Source of the DNA: Acinetobacter sp. ANC 4558
GTDB taxonomy: Bacteria; Pseudomonadota; Gammaproteobacteria; Pseudomonadales; Moraxellaceae
NCBI RefSeq assembly: GCF_002135375.1
Contig: NZ_NEGH01000008.1
Span: 62,001 to 126,000, forward strand
Length of the DNA: 64,000 bases
Reading direction: 5' to 3'
Shown: positions 17,671 to 26,770 of the stretch, piece by piece
Layout: every line of letters starts with the position of its first letter
Position numbering within the stretch: position 1 is the first letter of the stretch
Program-made: the position numbers and the translations under genes
Notes under the pieces: generated by a model
Told to the model about the DNA's origin: nothing
What the model saw: the letters and a program-made list of their open reading frames with translations, nothing else
Database searches by the model: none

Positions 17671-19659
17671 TTAATCGAGATCGATACCAAAATCTAAATT
17701 TATCGACTTCCGTTCAATTAAAGCGCTTTTGACTGTTTGTTGTCGAGTTTTATAATGCGTTTCTGATGTACATAAATCACGTGTGAGATGATTCAAAAAA
17801 TAACTCTCTACCTTACGACCTTGCTCATCAACAATATTTTGTGCCCAAATGTTTAGGTTTTGCTTGGTTAAAATAAGTTCATTCTTCGCACGAGTAAGAG
17901 CAACATATAAAACGCGCCGCTCTTCCTCAACTTCGTCAAAATTACCCTGTGCACGTGCATGTGGATATTGTCCTGCTGAAACATTCGCCACATAACATAC
18001 TTTTTGCTCTGTGCCTTTCGCTGAATGAATGGTAATAATTGTTACAATGTCTGTATCGGTCTGACGTTCTATTTCCGAAATAGATACAGGATCTAATACA
18101 TATGCTTCCAAAAACTCACTAAGCTGATCATGTTTACTTGCCAATTGTTTGACCAACTCAAAATCATGCTGACGTCTATGCCAATCTTTTTTGTAATTTT
18201 CAGCCAACTGGTCTGAAATCGACTGAATTGCCAAGCTTACACATGCTTTAACTTCATGACGAATAACCATCATCTGTTTCATCATTAAAATTGCTTGTTG
18301 TGGAATTTTACCAAATTGTTCCAACTTTTCTGCAATTTTGTCCATATCCGATTCAAGTAATAATTGCTGTGCTAAGCGACTTGCACCGACATCACCTACA
18401 CCATTCCATAGTGTTAGAAAGCGCATCCAAGCAATATCATCGAGCGGATTGGCAATCACACGTAATAAGCTCACTAAATCCTTTACATGAGCAGTTTCAA
18501 GCAATTTTAAGCCACCAATAAACCGATAAGGGACGCTTGCCTGAATAAATGCAGCTTCAATATGTCGTGCTGCAAAGCTTGAGCGTACTAGCACCATATG
18601 ATCATTCCATTTGTCTCCTGCTAGAAAATGTCGCTCCTTAATATCAATGGCAATCCACTTTGCTTCATCAAATTCATTTGGAAAAATATGAAGCTTAGGT
18701 TTAATTCCTTCACCACGATAAGCTTCTAATTTTTTATCGTATTTAATTTCACTTTCATCTAACAACCAATTCGATAAATCTAAAATTTCTTGCGTAGAGC
18801 GATAATTTTTTTCTAATTTAAAGATCTGAGCCTCTGGTACACGCTCTTTAAAATGATGAATATTCTCAAAATCTGCACCACGAAATCCATAAATCGATTG
18901 CGCATCATCGCCAACACAAAATAAATGAATTCGATCTTTCAATGGCTCTAATAATGCCCATTGTAGCGGATTAGTATCTTGCATTTCATCCACCAACATA
19001 TGTTGACAAATACCTGCTACGTAGTCAACTAGCCCTTCAGACTCCGCTAAAGCCTGAGCAACAATTGCCAAAATATCATCATAATCTAAAAAACTACGTG
19101 CTTTTTTTCGTACTTCATATTCTTTCATCATCTCAGCAATAAGATCTTTCATTGCTAAAAATTCTGGCATTTGTTTTTCTAAAGCACGACTCAAATTTTG
19201 TCGTGTATTTCTTGCAAAAGAATATAAATCACATAATTCTTGTGGCTTTGGTAATTGACTTGGGTTCTTTTTATCGTCCTTACCACGTATCAGACGAAAC
19301 ATCATGAGTTGGTCGTCTCGATCAATAATTGAAAATTGTTCCAAACCGAATGCCTTTGGAATACGACGTAGCAAATACATACAAAATGTATGAAAAGTAG
19401 ATGCACGTAAACCTTTGGCTTGTTCACCCAATGCAAGCTCAACACGTGCCACAATTTCACTTGCAGCACGGCGAGTGAAAGTTAAAATTTGTATTTGATT
19501 GGCAGGAATGCCTTGTTCAATTAAATATGCGGCACGCGCCACAATGGTTTTTGTTTTACCACAGCCTGCCCCAGCAAGTACCAAACTATGTTTTACTTCT
19601 GTTGTGGCTGCTTGTTGTTGTTGAGGGTTCAATTCATCAATTAGGCTGGCTAAACTCAT
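17671..19659 (-). CDS. UvrD/Rep-family superfamily 1 DNA helicase
   Basis: A 662-residue 3'-5' ATP-dependent helicase. Motif Q/I is NPQQQQAATTE, then Walker A AGAGCGKTKT at about 29-38. Motif II is VDEMQDTNPLQW, motif III VGDDAQSIYGFRGAD, motif IV KLEKNYRST, motif V ITIHSAKGTE and motif VI VLYVALTRAK. Size matches Rep (about 670), but the motifs are not enough to choose between Rep, UvrD and a third paralogue, so I give no symbol. It probably acts in replication restart or repair. Confidence 0.85.
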   Translation of the reverse strand: MSLASLIDELNPQQQQAATTEVKHSLVLAGAGCGKTKTIVARAAYLIEQGIPANQIQILTFTRRAASEIVARVELALGEQAKGLRASTFHTFCMYLLRRIPKAFGLEQFSIIDRDDQLMMFRLIRGKDDKKNPSQLPKPQELCDLYSFARNTRQNLSRALEKQMPEFLAMKDLIAEMMKEYEVRKKARSFLDYDDILAIVAQALAESEGLVDYVAGICQHMLVDEMQDTNPLQWALLEPLKDRIHLFCVGDDAQSIYGFRGADFENIHHFKERVPEAQIFKLEKNYRSTQEILDLSNWLLDESEIKYDKKLEAYRGEGIKPKLHIFPNEFDEAKWIAIDIKERHFLAGDKWNDHMVLVRSSFAARHIEAAFIQASVPYRFIGGLKLLETAHVKDLVSLLRVIANPLDDIAWMRFLTLWNGVGDVGASRLAQQLLLESDMDKIAEKLEQFGKIPQQAILMMKQMMVIRHEVKACVSLAIQSISDQLAENYKKDWHRRQHDFELVKQLASKHDQLSEFLEAYVLDPVSISEIERQTDTDIVTIITIHSAKGTEQKVCYVANVSAGQYPHARAQGNFDEVEEERRVLYVALTRAKNELILTKQNLNIWAQNIVDEQGRKVESYFLNHLTRDLCTSETHYKTRQQTVKSALIERKSINLDFGIDLD

Positions 19660-19728
19660 AACATCTCATCATTCATATGGAAGAACTATTTTAACAGAGC
19701 TACCATTCTTTCGTAGCGTTGAATTTTT

Positions 19729-19952
19729 CTATGATGAATATTCTGCTATTTTATATAAACAGTACACCATTCCACCAATCAGCATGATCAGAATCCAAAT
19801 TGCACCATCATTTTTTTATGTTTGGTGATTTCAAAATTGTCTATTTTTTTATTTTTAAATGTTATAAAGATAAATAAACAAAAAGCACAGAATAAGAGGA
19901 TTAAAATACTTAGAAAAATAAAAAGACCATTAAAATGAATTGCATCTTCCAT
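19729..19952 (-). pseudogene. Small two-helix membrane protein gene with a frameshift in a poly-A run
   Basis: From the ATG at 19952 the frame encodes an N-terminal membrane helix (LFIFLSILILLFCAFCLFIF) and a basic linker, then stops early after a run of seven A's (19811-19817 on the minus strand). Reading the next frame from that run gives a second membrane helix (WILIMLIGGMVYCLYKIAEY) and a stop at 19729. One extra base in the run would give one continuous protein of about 74 residues with two membrane helices. A weak AGG precedes the start. It may be a decayed gene, a phase-variable tract, or a sequencing error. No family is recognised. Confidence 0.5.
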
Positions 19953-19968
19953 AAACCTGTTCTCATTT

Positions 19969-21102
19969 TTATTTAATTGTTCTTAAAAAAGAATACACGC
20001 TTTTTTCCAAGTTTTCTTCAGCATTTTTAAGTGCTTTTTCTAAATCATAAAACCCTTCATTAATCGAAATAATTTGAGTAAATCCCTCATCATATAAAGG
20101 CTCAATCTCATTTCCAATATGTCCTGCAAAAGCAATGACAGGCTTATTAAATTGTTTTGCCACTTGTGCTACAGCCCATGGAGTCTTACCCAATTTTGTT
20201 TGAAAATCAATACAACCTTCTCCTGTAAATACATAATCAGCTTGGGACACTTTTTGATTCAACTGTGTTAATTCAATCATTAATTTTGCGCCTGATTGAA
20301 TTGTTGCATGAATAAATGCCATTAAAGCAAAGCCCAAACCACCTGCAGCGCCAGCACCCATCCTATTTTGATAATCAATATTGATTATATTGTGAACTAA
20401 GTTTGCAAAATAACTTAAGTTGTCATCTAGCAGTTTAACCATTTCAGGGGTTGCCCCTTTTTGAGGTCCAAAAATGGCCGAAGCCCCATTTTTACCACAT
20501 AAAGGATTTATGACATCAGATGCAACTAAAATTTCTACGTCATTTAAACGCACATCTAAACCCGACATGTCAATCCGCTGAATGTGATTTAAATTTCCAC
20601 CGCACACTTTAAGTTCAGAACCATTAGCATTTAAAAACTTAACACCTAATGCTTGCGCCATCCCACTACCCGCATCATTCGTTACACTCCCACCCAAACC
20701 CATGATAATTTTATCTACCCCCAAGTCTAAGGCAGCTTTGATCATTTGCCCTGTGCCATAGGTTGAGGTATGCAATGGATTTCTTTGAGATTTTTCAATC
20801 AAATGAATGCCATTGGCTTTTGCCATCTCAATAACTGCGGTTCGCCCATTATCAAATAAACCAAAATAAGTTTTAACGCTTTGATCGGGTAATGGTCCTT
20901 CAACCACACATGCTATTTTTTTTCCATCTAATATATGAACCAAAGCATCGACTGTTCCCTCTCCCCCGTCAGCCATTGGAACATGCATACACATTGCTGT
21001 TGGAAAAACTCGCTGTATACCGCGCTGCATAGCAAAACAGGCTTGTTCAGCACTCATACTTTCTTTAAAGGAATCTGGCGCAAGTATAAATATTTTATTC
21101 AT
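19969..21102 (-). CDS. glxK: Glycerate kinase (GlxK/GarK family)
   Basis: A 377-residue kinase that phosphorylates D-glycerate in glyoxylate and sugar-acid breakdown. Signature segments are APDSFKESMSAEQA near the start, MADGGEGTVDAL, and KIIMGLGGSVTNDAGSGMAQ. The ATG at 21102 follows GAAAAG at good spacing and the family starts here; an upstream GTG would add seven residues. No other glyoxylate-pathway gene is adjacent, so its pathway role is inferred. Confidence 0.88.
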   Translation of the reverse strand: MNKIFILAPDSFKESMSAEQACFAMQRGIQRVFPTAMCMHVPMADGGEGTVDALVHILDGKKIACVVEGPLPDQSVKTYFGLFDNGRTAVIEMAKANGIHLIEKSQRNPLHTSTYGTGQMIKAALDLGVDKIIMGLGGSVTNDAGSGMAQALGVKFLNANGSELKVCGGNLNHIQRIDMSGLDVRLNDVEILVASDVINPLCGKNGASAIFGPQKGATPEMVKLLDDNLSYFANLVHNIINIDYQNRMGAGAAGGLGFALMAFIHATIQSGAKLMIELTQLNQKVSQADYVFTGEGCIDFQTKLGKTPWAVAQVAKQFNKPVIAFAGHIGNEIEPLYDEGFTQIISINEGFYDLEKALKNAEENLEKSVYSFLRTIK

Positions 21103-21136
21103 CGTACTTTTCAATGTTTTCACTTATTTTTTACAT

Positions 21137-21163
21137 AAAAAAGAGGCTAAATAGCCCCTTTTT
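21137..21163 (-). terminator. Terminator of the HdeD-like gene
   Basis: AAAAGAGGCTA and TAGCCCCTTTT pair across a short loop with one mismatch, and T's follow on the minus strand. It separates the HdeD-like gene from glycerate kinase. Confidence 0.7.
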
Positions 21164-21171
21164 AATTGCTC

Positions 21172-21741
21172 TTAATCTGCAGAACTTTTTGGAACATCAC
21201 GTTTAATATATGATGCTAAAGATAAATAGTTAATACCCTGAAATAAAATATCCATTGCCAGAAATAGACCCAACACCCAAAAAGGCGCATCTGGTGTTTG
21301 CAAAATGACAATCCCTGCAATTAAAGTCAAAATTCCAGAAAATAAAGTCCAACCCCAGCCTTGTATAGCTCTAAACATCACAGCATTAATAATTCTAACA
21401 AAACCAGCAATCACTAAAAATATCGCCAAGATATCCGTTAATACCACAGCCGTTTTAACTGGCGTAGCAAAGGCATAATAACCTGCGATAAAATATAAAA
21501 TACCAAAAAGTAACCATAATAATCGGAAGCCACCTGAAAATATTTTAAAGCCTGCGATGACATGTATTACACCACCAACCATCATTAACACACCAAAAAT
21601 AAGAATGGCTGATAATGTAGCTAAAGGTAATGAAACCAGTAAAATGATACCAAATAACGTTAATAATATTCCTAATGCTAAGTACCATTTACGATTTTCA
21701 TGTAATTGATGACGAACTAAATCATTCCCCACAGTTTTCAT
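21172..21741 (-). CDS. HdeD family (DUF308) membrane protein
   Basis: A 189-residue protein with six closely spaced membrane helices arranged as three DUF308-type hairpins (for example LTLFGIILLVSLPLATLSAI and ILFGVLMMVGGVIHVIAGF). Homologues are linked to acid resistance in E. coli, but the molecular activity is unknown. It has its own promoter region of about 500 bases and its own terminator. Confidence 0.85.
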   Translation of the reverse strand: MKTVGNDLVRHQLHENRKWYLALGILLTLFGIILLVSLPLATLSAILIFGVLMMVGGVIHVIAGFKIFSGGFRLLWLLFGILYFIAGYYAFATPVKTAVVLTDILAIFLVIAGFVRIINAVMFRAIQGWGWTLFSGILTLIAGIVILQTPDAPFWVLGLFLAMDILFQGINYLSLASYIKRDVPKSSAD

Positions 21742-21867
21742 TTTGTTCTCACTTTATCTCGCTATTTCTTTCATATTAATATATAAATCAAAATTTTATG
21801 TTGCTTTATTTATATATTATTGAGTTGAAGCTTTACTCTATCTTAAGCATAACTCAATTAGGGGAAT

Positions 21868-22053
21868 TTAATATCTTAAATTTAAATAAAAATATATTTC
21901 ACAGTTTTCCCAACTAGATATTTCTCTATATTTATTTACAATTAATAAACTCTCAGGCTTATGCATAATAAAGTTTTTCGAAACAAAATCATAAACTTGT
22001 CTCTGATTCGAAAAAATAACCAACTTATTGACCTCCACACCAAACAACACCAT
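21868..22053 (-). CDS. Possible 61-residue small protein or gene relic
   Basis: An open frame of 61 residues ending NCEIYFYLNLRY, with mixed hydrophobic and charged residues that look protein-like. There is no ribosome-binding site before its ATG and no recognised family. It lies in the 511-base gap between the HdeD-like gene and topA. It could be a small protein, the tail of a decayed gene, or chance. Confidence 0.25.
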   Translation of the reverse strand: MVLFGVEVNKLVIFSNQRQVYDFVSKNFIMHKPESLLIVNKYREISSWENCEIYFYLNLRY

Positions 22054-22085
22054 TTAAATTCAGTATATTCATGATTTAAAATGAC

Positions 22086-22110
22086 TGCTTGATTTTCAAG
22101 CATTTATTTT
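22086..22110 (+). terminator. Orphan hairpin with a T-rich tail
   Basis: TGCTTGA (22086-22092) and TCAAGCA (22096-22102) form a perfect seven-pair stem with a three-base loop followed by TTTATTTT. No plus-strand gene is seen upstream in this gap. Confidence 0.4.
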
Positions 22111-22202
22111 AAACAGGAAAACACAAGGGACAACCACAGAGAGAATAGTAATCATGCATAAAATTTCGATTTATATGAATAAGAAATAATAGCTCATCAT
22201 AT

Positions 22203-22232
22203 AAAAAATGCTCACCAAAGTGAGCATTTTTT
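22203..22232 (-). terminator. topA terminator
   Basis: AAAAAATGCTCAC (22203-22215) and GTGAGCATTTTTT (22220-22232) make a thirteen-pair stem with a four-base loop, just past the topA stop on the minus strand. Confidence 0.88.
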
Positions 22233-22252
22233 AAAGTATGAAATTACATTAT

Positions 22253-24892
22253 TTACGCATCAGTCCATTTTCCATCTTGATAATGCAAACTCCATTTTGT
22301 TTGCTTACCTTCAGGTGTTTCAGAGCCAATATATTGAGTTTGATTCTTGCGACTAAACTTCACTAAGGTTGGATTTCCTTCTGGATCGGCATCTGGTGCT
22401 TGCAAAATAAATTGATATTTCGGATCAATTTGATCTGCAACAGAACGTAGTTCGGCAACTTTAGGTGCACGTGTCTCACGGACTTTAGGAAATTTACTTG
22501 CAGCTAAAAATAAACCAGCAGCACCATCACGAAGTACAAAGAAGTCATCATGCTTAGTAGAGCGTAAATGTTCCATTTTAATAGGTTCTACTCGTGGCGG
22601 CGCAGGTTGACCATTTTTCAAAACTTTACGAGTATTATCACAATTTGAACAAGCGAAATATGGACCAAAACGACCTGTTTTTAGTTGCATTTCACCATCA
22701 CATTTATCACATGGAATGGTTGGCCCATCATACCCTTTGATTTTGAACTCACCTTCTTCTAATTCAAAACCATGACAATCTGGGTTATTTCCACAAATAT
22801 GTAATTTACGTCCACCATCAATGACATAGCTATCCATTGCAGTTTCACAAATTGGACAACGTTTTTTCGACATCAAATCAGCTGTTTCTGCACCATCATC
22901 ATCCGATAATACTGCCAGTGATTCTACTGGTGTTAAGTTTAACGTGCCTTTACAGCGTTCTTTCGGTGGCAAGTTATAACCTGAACATCCTAAAAATACG
23001 CCTGTTGTCCCTGTTCTAATCTGCATTGGACGCTCACATTCTTTACAATGTACAGCATCAACTTCCACTGGCTGATTACGACGCATGCCGTGTTCGCCTT
23101 GTGCATTTGTTAAACGTTTTTTAAAATCACCATAGAAACTATCGAGTAATTCTTTCCAGTTTCGCTCACCTTCTGCAACTTTATCTAACTGTCCTTCAAG
23201 ATCTGCAGTAAAATCATAATTCATGAGATTACTGAAACTTTCATCTAATCGATCGGTCACAATTTCGCCCATCTTTTCTGCAAAAAGACGACGGTTTTCA
23301 AGCTTTACATAACCTCGATCTTGAATCGTTGAAATAATAGCTGCATAGGTAGATGGTCGACCAATTCCACGCTTTTCTAATTCTTTCACTAACGATGCTT
23401 CGGTAAAACGTGCTGGCGGCTTAGTAAAATGTTGAGATGGATCTAATTTGATCAACTGAAGCACTTCACCAACTTTGACTGCAGGTAATAATACATCATC
23501 ATCAGACTTATTTTGTCCACGTACACGTGTAAAACCATCAAAAACTAACGTTCGACCTTTTGCTTTTAGCTCTACCCCATTAGCATTTACTAAAATTGTT
23601 GAAGATAAATATTCTGCAGAGGTCATTTGACATGCGACAAATTGACGCCAAATAAGATCATATAAACGCTGTGCATCACGTTCCGCTCCAACCAAGCTAT
23701 CGCCTTTTAATGCAACATTAGATGGGCGAATCGCTTCATGGGCTTCTTGTGCACCAGCTTTATTTCCATAACGATTTGGTTTTGCAGGTAAATATTTTGA
23801 ACCAAATTCTTCTTCAATATGATGACGTACCATATTGACTGCATCATCACTTAAAAAAGTTGAGTCTGTACGCATATAGGTAATATAACCTGCTTCATAC
23901 AGTCGCTGTGCCAACATCATTGTTTTCTTTACAGAAAAACCCAATCGTGTACTGGCTGCTTGTTGCAAGGTTGAAGTAATGTACGGAGCACTTGGATTGA
24001 CCTTTGTGGGCTTATCTTCACGTGCTGAAACTTTATATTCAGTATCTTGAATCAGTTTTAATAAAGCATCTGTTTCCGCTTTATTCCGAAGCTTTAACGT
24101 CTTACCATTTTGCTTGACTGCCTCTAAGCGAATTTCTTCTTTTGTGGCTTGAGTATCTGCAAAAACCTGCCAATATTCTTCAGGAACAAAGGCACGAATG
24201 TCACGTTCACGCTCTACCACAAGTTTAACGGCAACAGACTGGACACGCCCTGCCGATAAGCCTCGTGCAATTTTTTCCCACAGCAAAGGGGAAATCATAA
24301 ACCCAACCACACGATCTAAAAATCGACGTGCTTGTTGTGCATTAACTTTATTGGTATCTAAACGTGCAGGATGTTTAAATGCTTCTTGAATTGCATTTTT
24401 AGTAATTTCATTAAAAACAACGCGTTGATAGCGTGAATCATCACCACCAATCACTTCTTTTAAGTGCCAAGCAATCGCTTCTCCTTCACGGTCTAAATCC
24501 GTTGCGAGATAGACTTCATCTACCTGCGAAGCAAGCTTTTTCAGTTCTGCAACAACGTTTTCTTTACCAGGTAGCACTTCGTACTTTGCTTTCCAATCAT
24601 GTTCTGGATCAACGCCCATCCGATTAATTAGTGCCGATTGTGCTTTTTCTGCTTTTTGTTCTTCCGTCAGTTTAGTACGAGTTGCAGGTTTTTTTTCTGC
24701 ATTCTTGGAGCCACCTGTTGGTAAATCACGAACATGACCCACCGAAGATTTTACAATATACTGCGAACCTAGATATTTGTTGATCGTTTTCGCTTTTGCA
24801 GGCGACTCCACAATCACTAGGGCACGCTTATTTCCAGCATCTGAGGAATTTGCTGTAGTGCTTTTGGATGTGGATCGAGGAGCGTTCGCCAT
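22253..24892 (-). CDS. topA: DNA topoisomerase I
   Basis: An 879-residue type IA topoisomerase that relaxes negative supercoils. The Toprim domain begins at residue 24 ([19 protein letters not shown]), with [14 protein letters not shown]. The active-site tyrosine lies in YITYMRTDS near residue 339. The C-terminal part has three Cys4-type zinc segments (starting CKECERP, CPICETA and CDKCDGE). Length matches the E. coli enzyme (865). A Ser/Lys-rich tail-like leader of about twenty residues precedes the Toprim. A strong terminator follows. Confidence 0.95.
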   Translation of the reverse strand: MANAPRSTSKSTTANSSDAGNKRALVIVESPAKAKTINKYLGSQYIVKSSVGHVRDLPTGGSKNAEKKPATRTKLTEEQKAEKAQSALINRMGVDPEHDWKAKYEVLPGKENVVAELKKLASQVDEVYLATDLDREGEAIAWHLKEVIGGDDSRYQRVVFNEITKNAIQEAFKHPARLDTNKVNAQQARRFLDRVVGFMISPLLWEKIARGLSAGRVQSVAVKLVVERERDIRAFVPEEYWQVFADTQATKEEIRLEAVKQNGKTLKLRNKAETDALLKLIQDTEYKVSAREDKPTKVNPSAPYITSTLQQAASTRLGFSVKKTMMLAQRLYEAGYITYMRTDSTFLSDDAVNMVRHHIEEEFGSKYLPAKPNRYGNKAGAQEAHEAIRPSNVALKGDSLVGAERDAQRLYDLIWRQFVACQMTSAEYLSSTILVNANGVELKAKGRTLVFDGFTRVRGQNKSDDDVLLPAVKVGEVLQLIKLDPSQHFTKPPARFTEASLVKELEKRGIGRPSTYAAIISTIQDRGYVKLENRRLFAEKMGEIVTDRLDESFSNLMNYDFTADLEGQLDKVAEGERNWKELLDSFYGDFKKRLTNAQGEHGMRRNQPVEVDAVHCKECERPMQIRTGTTGVFLGCSGYNLPPKERCKGTLNLTPVESLAVLSDDDGAETADLMSKKRCPICETAMDSYVIDGGRKLHICGNNPDCHGFELEEGEFKIKGYDGPTIPCDKCDGEMQLKTGRFGPYFACSNCDNTRKVLKNGQPAPPRVEPIKMEHLRSTKHDDFFVLRDGAAGLFLAASKFPKVRETRAPKVAELRSVADQIDPKYQFILQAPDADPEGNPTLVKFSRKNQTQYIGSETPEGKQTKWSLHYQDGKWTDA

Positions 24893-24916
24893 AATTAACT
24901 ATTAATCCTGTGTAAA

Positions 24917-25366
24917 TTAAATTTTAGCCAATGAATTCAAAAATGCTTTCATGTCGTCTAACTGAGATGCTCTTAAATCTACCCCTTCATCCCAATAAAG
25001 CCCAACACAGTTTGCTTGCATATCAATAGCATATATACCTTTTAACTCAATCGGCAAATTGTTAAATTTCTCATTACCATGTACCAATTGTAGTTTTTGA
25101 TCGATGACCAGCGTTCGCATTAATGGAAGCTGAGCATTTGGCAATAAAATACTATAATACGCAACCATACTGGCACGGTCTTCAGATGCCATTGGAATTT
25201 TTGTCCAATCTGGTGCTTTTACCAATCTTGGATGCAATCCAATCTTTCTTGCTTTATCACGCATAAGTCCTAACGCTTTTTCTCTTGGACTGACACGCAA
25301 ACCAAAGATTGAGCCTAAAACAAAAATTACAATGATGACTGCAACCCAAATTCCAGTATTTTCCAT
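24917..25366 (-). CDS. Conserved protein with one N-terminal membrane helix
   Basis: A 149-residue protein with a membrane anchor at residues 6-22 (IWVAVIIVIFVLGSIFGL) and a soluble domain containing LMRDKARKIGLHPRLVKAPDW. It starts 24 bases upstream of topA on the same strand and may be cotranscribed. Annotations of relatives vary and I know no function for it. It does not look like YajC despite the similar anchor. Confidence 0.72.
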   Translation of the reverse strand: MENTGIWVAVIIVIFVLGSIFGLRVSPREKALGLMRDKARKIGLHPRLVKAPDWTKIPMASEDRASMVAYYSILLPNAQLPLMRTLVIDQKLQLVHGNEKFNNLPIELKGIYAIDMQANCVGLYWDEGVDLRASQLDDMKAFLNSLAKI

Positions 25367-25436
25367 AGTACAACCTATCTTTTCTTATATTAGAGTTGCA
25401 TAAGCTGAATATAAAACGCAAGTTTGAATAATAAAA

Positions 25437-26426
25437 TTAATTCAAAAACATTTCATGACTATACAAAATTTCATGTCCATTCCAATAAATATATCCTTTT
25501 TCGATCAATTCTTTGAGTAATAAACGCACATCTGATTTAGGAAACATTTGCTCTAATAAATCTCGCAAAGCATAAATATCTTTGGGTTTTTCAGACTTTA
25601 AGCTATGGAGCTTTTTAATCACTTCCATTTGAACTGGATCAATTAACGCAAAATTTTTTAATAATGCATCGTCATGATCATTTTGCTGTACTATTTTTTC
25701 ACTATTATGGCTTTGTATTTTTAAACTTTCATGTATTGAAAAATAGGGCGTTTTGTTATCAAGTTGTTTTGGATGCGTTAAATCAAGTTCCTGCCATTGT
25801 TTCAATACTTTTTTACGGATGATAATTTGCTGATCAAGTTTTTTAATTATTCCTAAATTAATTAACATCCCAACAATTTTTTGTACTTCTCTTGCATCTA
25901 ATTTTAAAATATTCCCGATAGAGTTTTTTAATTTTTCTAGCTTATTAGGCTTTCCTTTCATATGAATCAAAGTATCACAATACTGCTTAACATGTCGTAA
26001 GTCTGGACTATTTATAATTTTTTCAACATTTGGAATTTTAATTTTCGCTGATCGCTTTTCACTTAAAATATCTGTTTGAATTAAGTGACTCGAAATATTT
26101 GACTCCTGTAACATAGAAACAAGCATCAAACTACTTTCCATCGCAGAAATAACTTCAACATGCGTAGTTGGCTCAAGTAAAGCCAATAATTGACCTACAA
26201 GCATCGCATACTCATATTCTTTTTGAGCAATTTTAGGTGTTTCCAAAATAGTGATTTGTCCACTACTCATCCAACTCGAAAACTCAGTTAAATCTTCTAA
26301 GTTATATTCAAACTTTCCAGAACAATTAAATAAATAAATAACTGAATAATGTTCCAATATTTCTCGAAAAAATTGAGCCGTTGGAACATTTTTTTCTAAA
26401 TCAAATAAAATAACTTTGGGATACAT
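25437..26426 (-). CDS. Unrecognised protein, PIN/NYN-like N-terminus and winged-helix-like C-terminus
   Basis: A 329-residue soluble protein. The N-terminus (VILFDLEKNVPTAQFFREIL) resembles the first strand and acidic residue of PIN/NYN nuclease-like domains, and about residues 1-135 alternate strand and helix. The middle (DAREVQKIVGMLINLGIIKK) and C-terminus (PKSDVRLLLKELIEKGYIYW) look like winged-helix modules. There is no signal peptide. It is adjacent to slyX with 67 bases between. The domain assignments are inference; whether the acidic nuclease residues are complete cannot be judged here. Confidence 0.6.
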   Translation of the reverse strand: MYPKVILFDLEKNVPTAQFFREILEHYSVIYLFNCSGKFEYNLEDLTEFSSWMSSGQITILETPKIAQKEYEYAMLVGQLLALLEPTTHVEVISAMESSLMLVSMLQESNISSHLIQTDILSEKRSAKIKIPNVEKIINSPDLRHVKQYCDTLIHMKGKPNKLEKLKNSIGNILKLDAREVQKIVGMLINLGIIKKLDQQIIIRKKVLKQWQELDLTHPKQLDNKTPYFSIHESLKIQSHNSEKIVQQNDHDDALLKNFALIDPVQMEVIKKLHSLKSEKPKDIYALRDLLEQMFPKSDVRLLLKELIEKGYIYWNGHEILYSHEMFLN

Positions 26427-26493
26427 AGAATGACTATTTCAATAAAGTGGCAGTAAAAATACATTAAACAGCTAGGTTTGGGGTATTTAACTT

Positions 26494-26736
26494 TTAATAA
26501 TGTGGTGGAATATTTGTCAACGGATCAAATACTTCAATTCCCTCCGATAAATCTGCAGAATCTACGCGTTGATACAAAAACTGCATTTGTCTTTTTAAAT
26601 CAGCTATTTCCACACTTTGCTGAACCACTTGTATATTTAATTGATCAACTAATTCATCTAAAAAAGCAATTCGCACTTGCAAATCTTCAATAGGTGCGGA
26701 AAATGACGCCTGATCATTTATATTTTGTTTAGTCAT
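26494..26736 (-). CDS. slyX: SlyX family protein
   Basis: An 80-residue coiled-coil protein with the SlyX heptads (LQVRIAFLDELVDQLNIQVV, then LKRQMQFLYQRV) and the typical Pro-rich end DPLTNIPPHY. Function is unknown in any organism. It diverges from uup over 34 bases. Confidence 0.85.
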   Translation of the reverse strand: MTKQNINDQASFSAPIEDLQVRIAFLDELVDQLNIQVVQQSVEIADLKRQMQFLYQRVDSADLSEGIEVFDPLTNIPPHY

Positions 26737-26770
26737 TTTAAGTCCTCACTTGAGATTTTAGGAAACCAAT

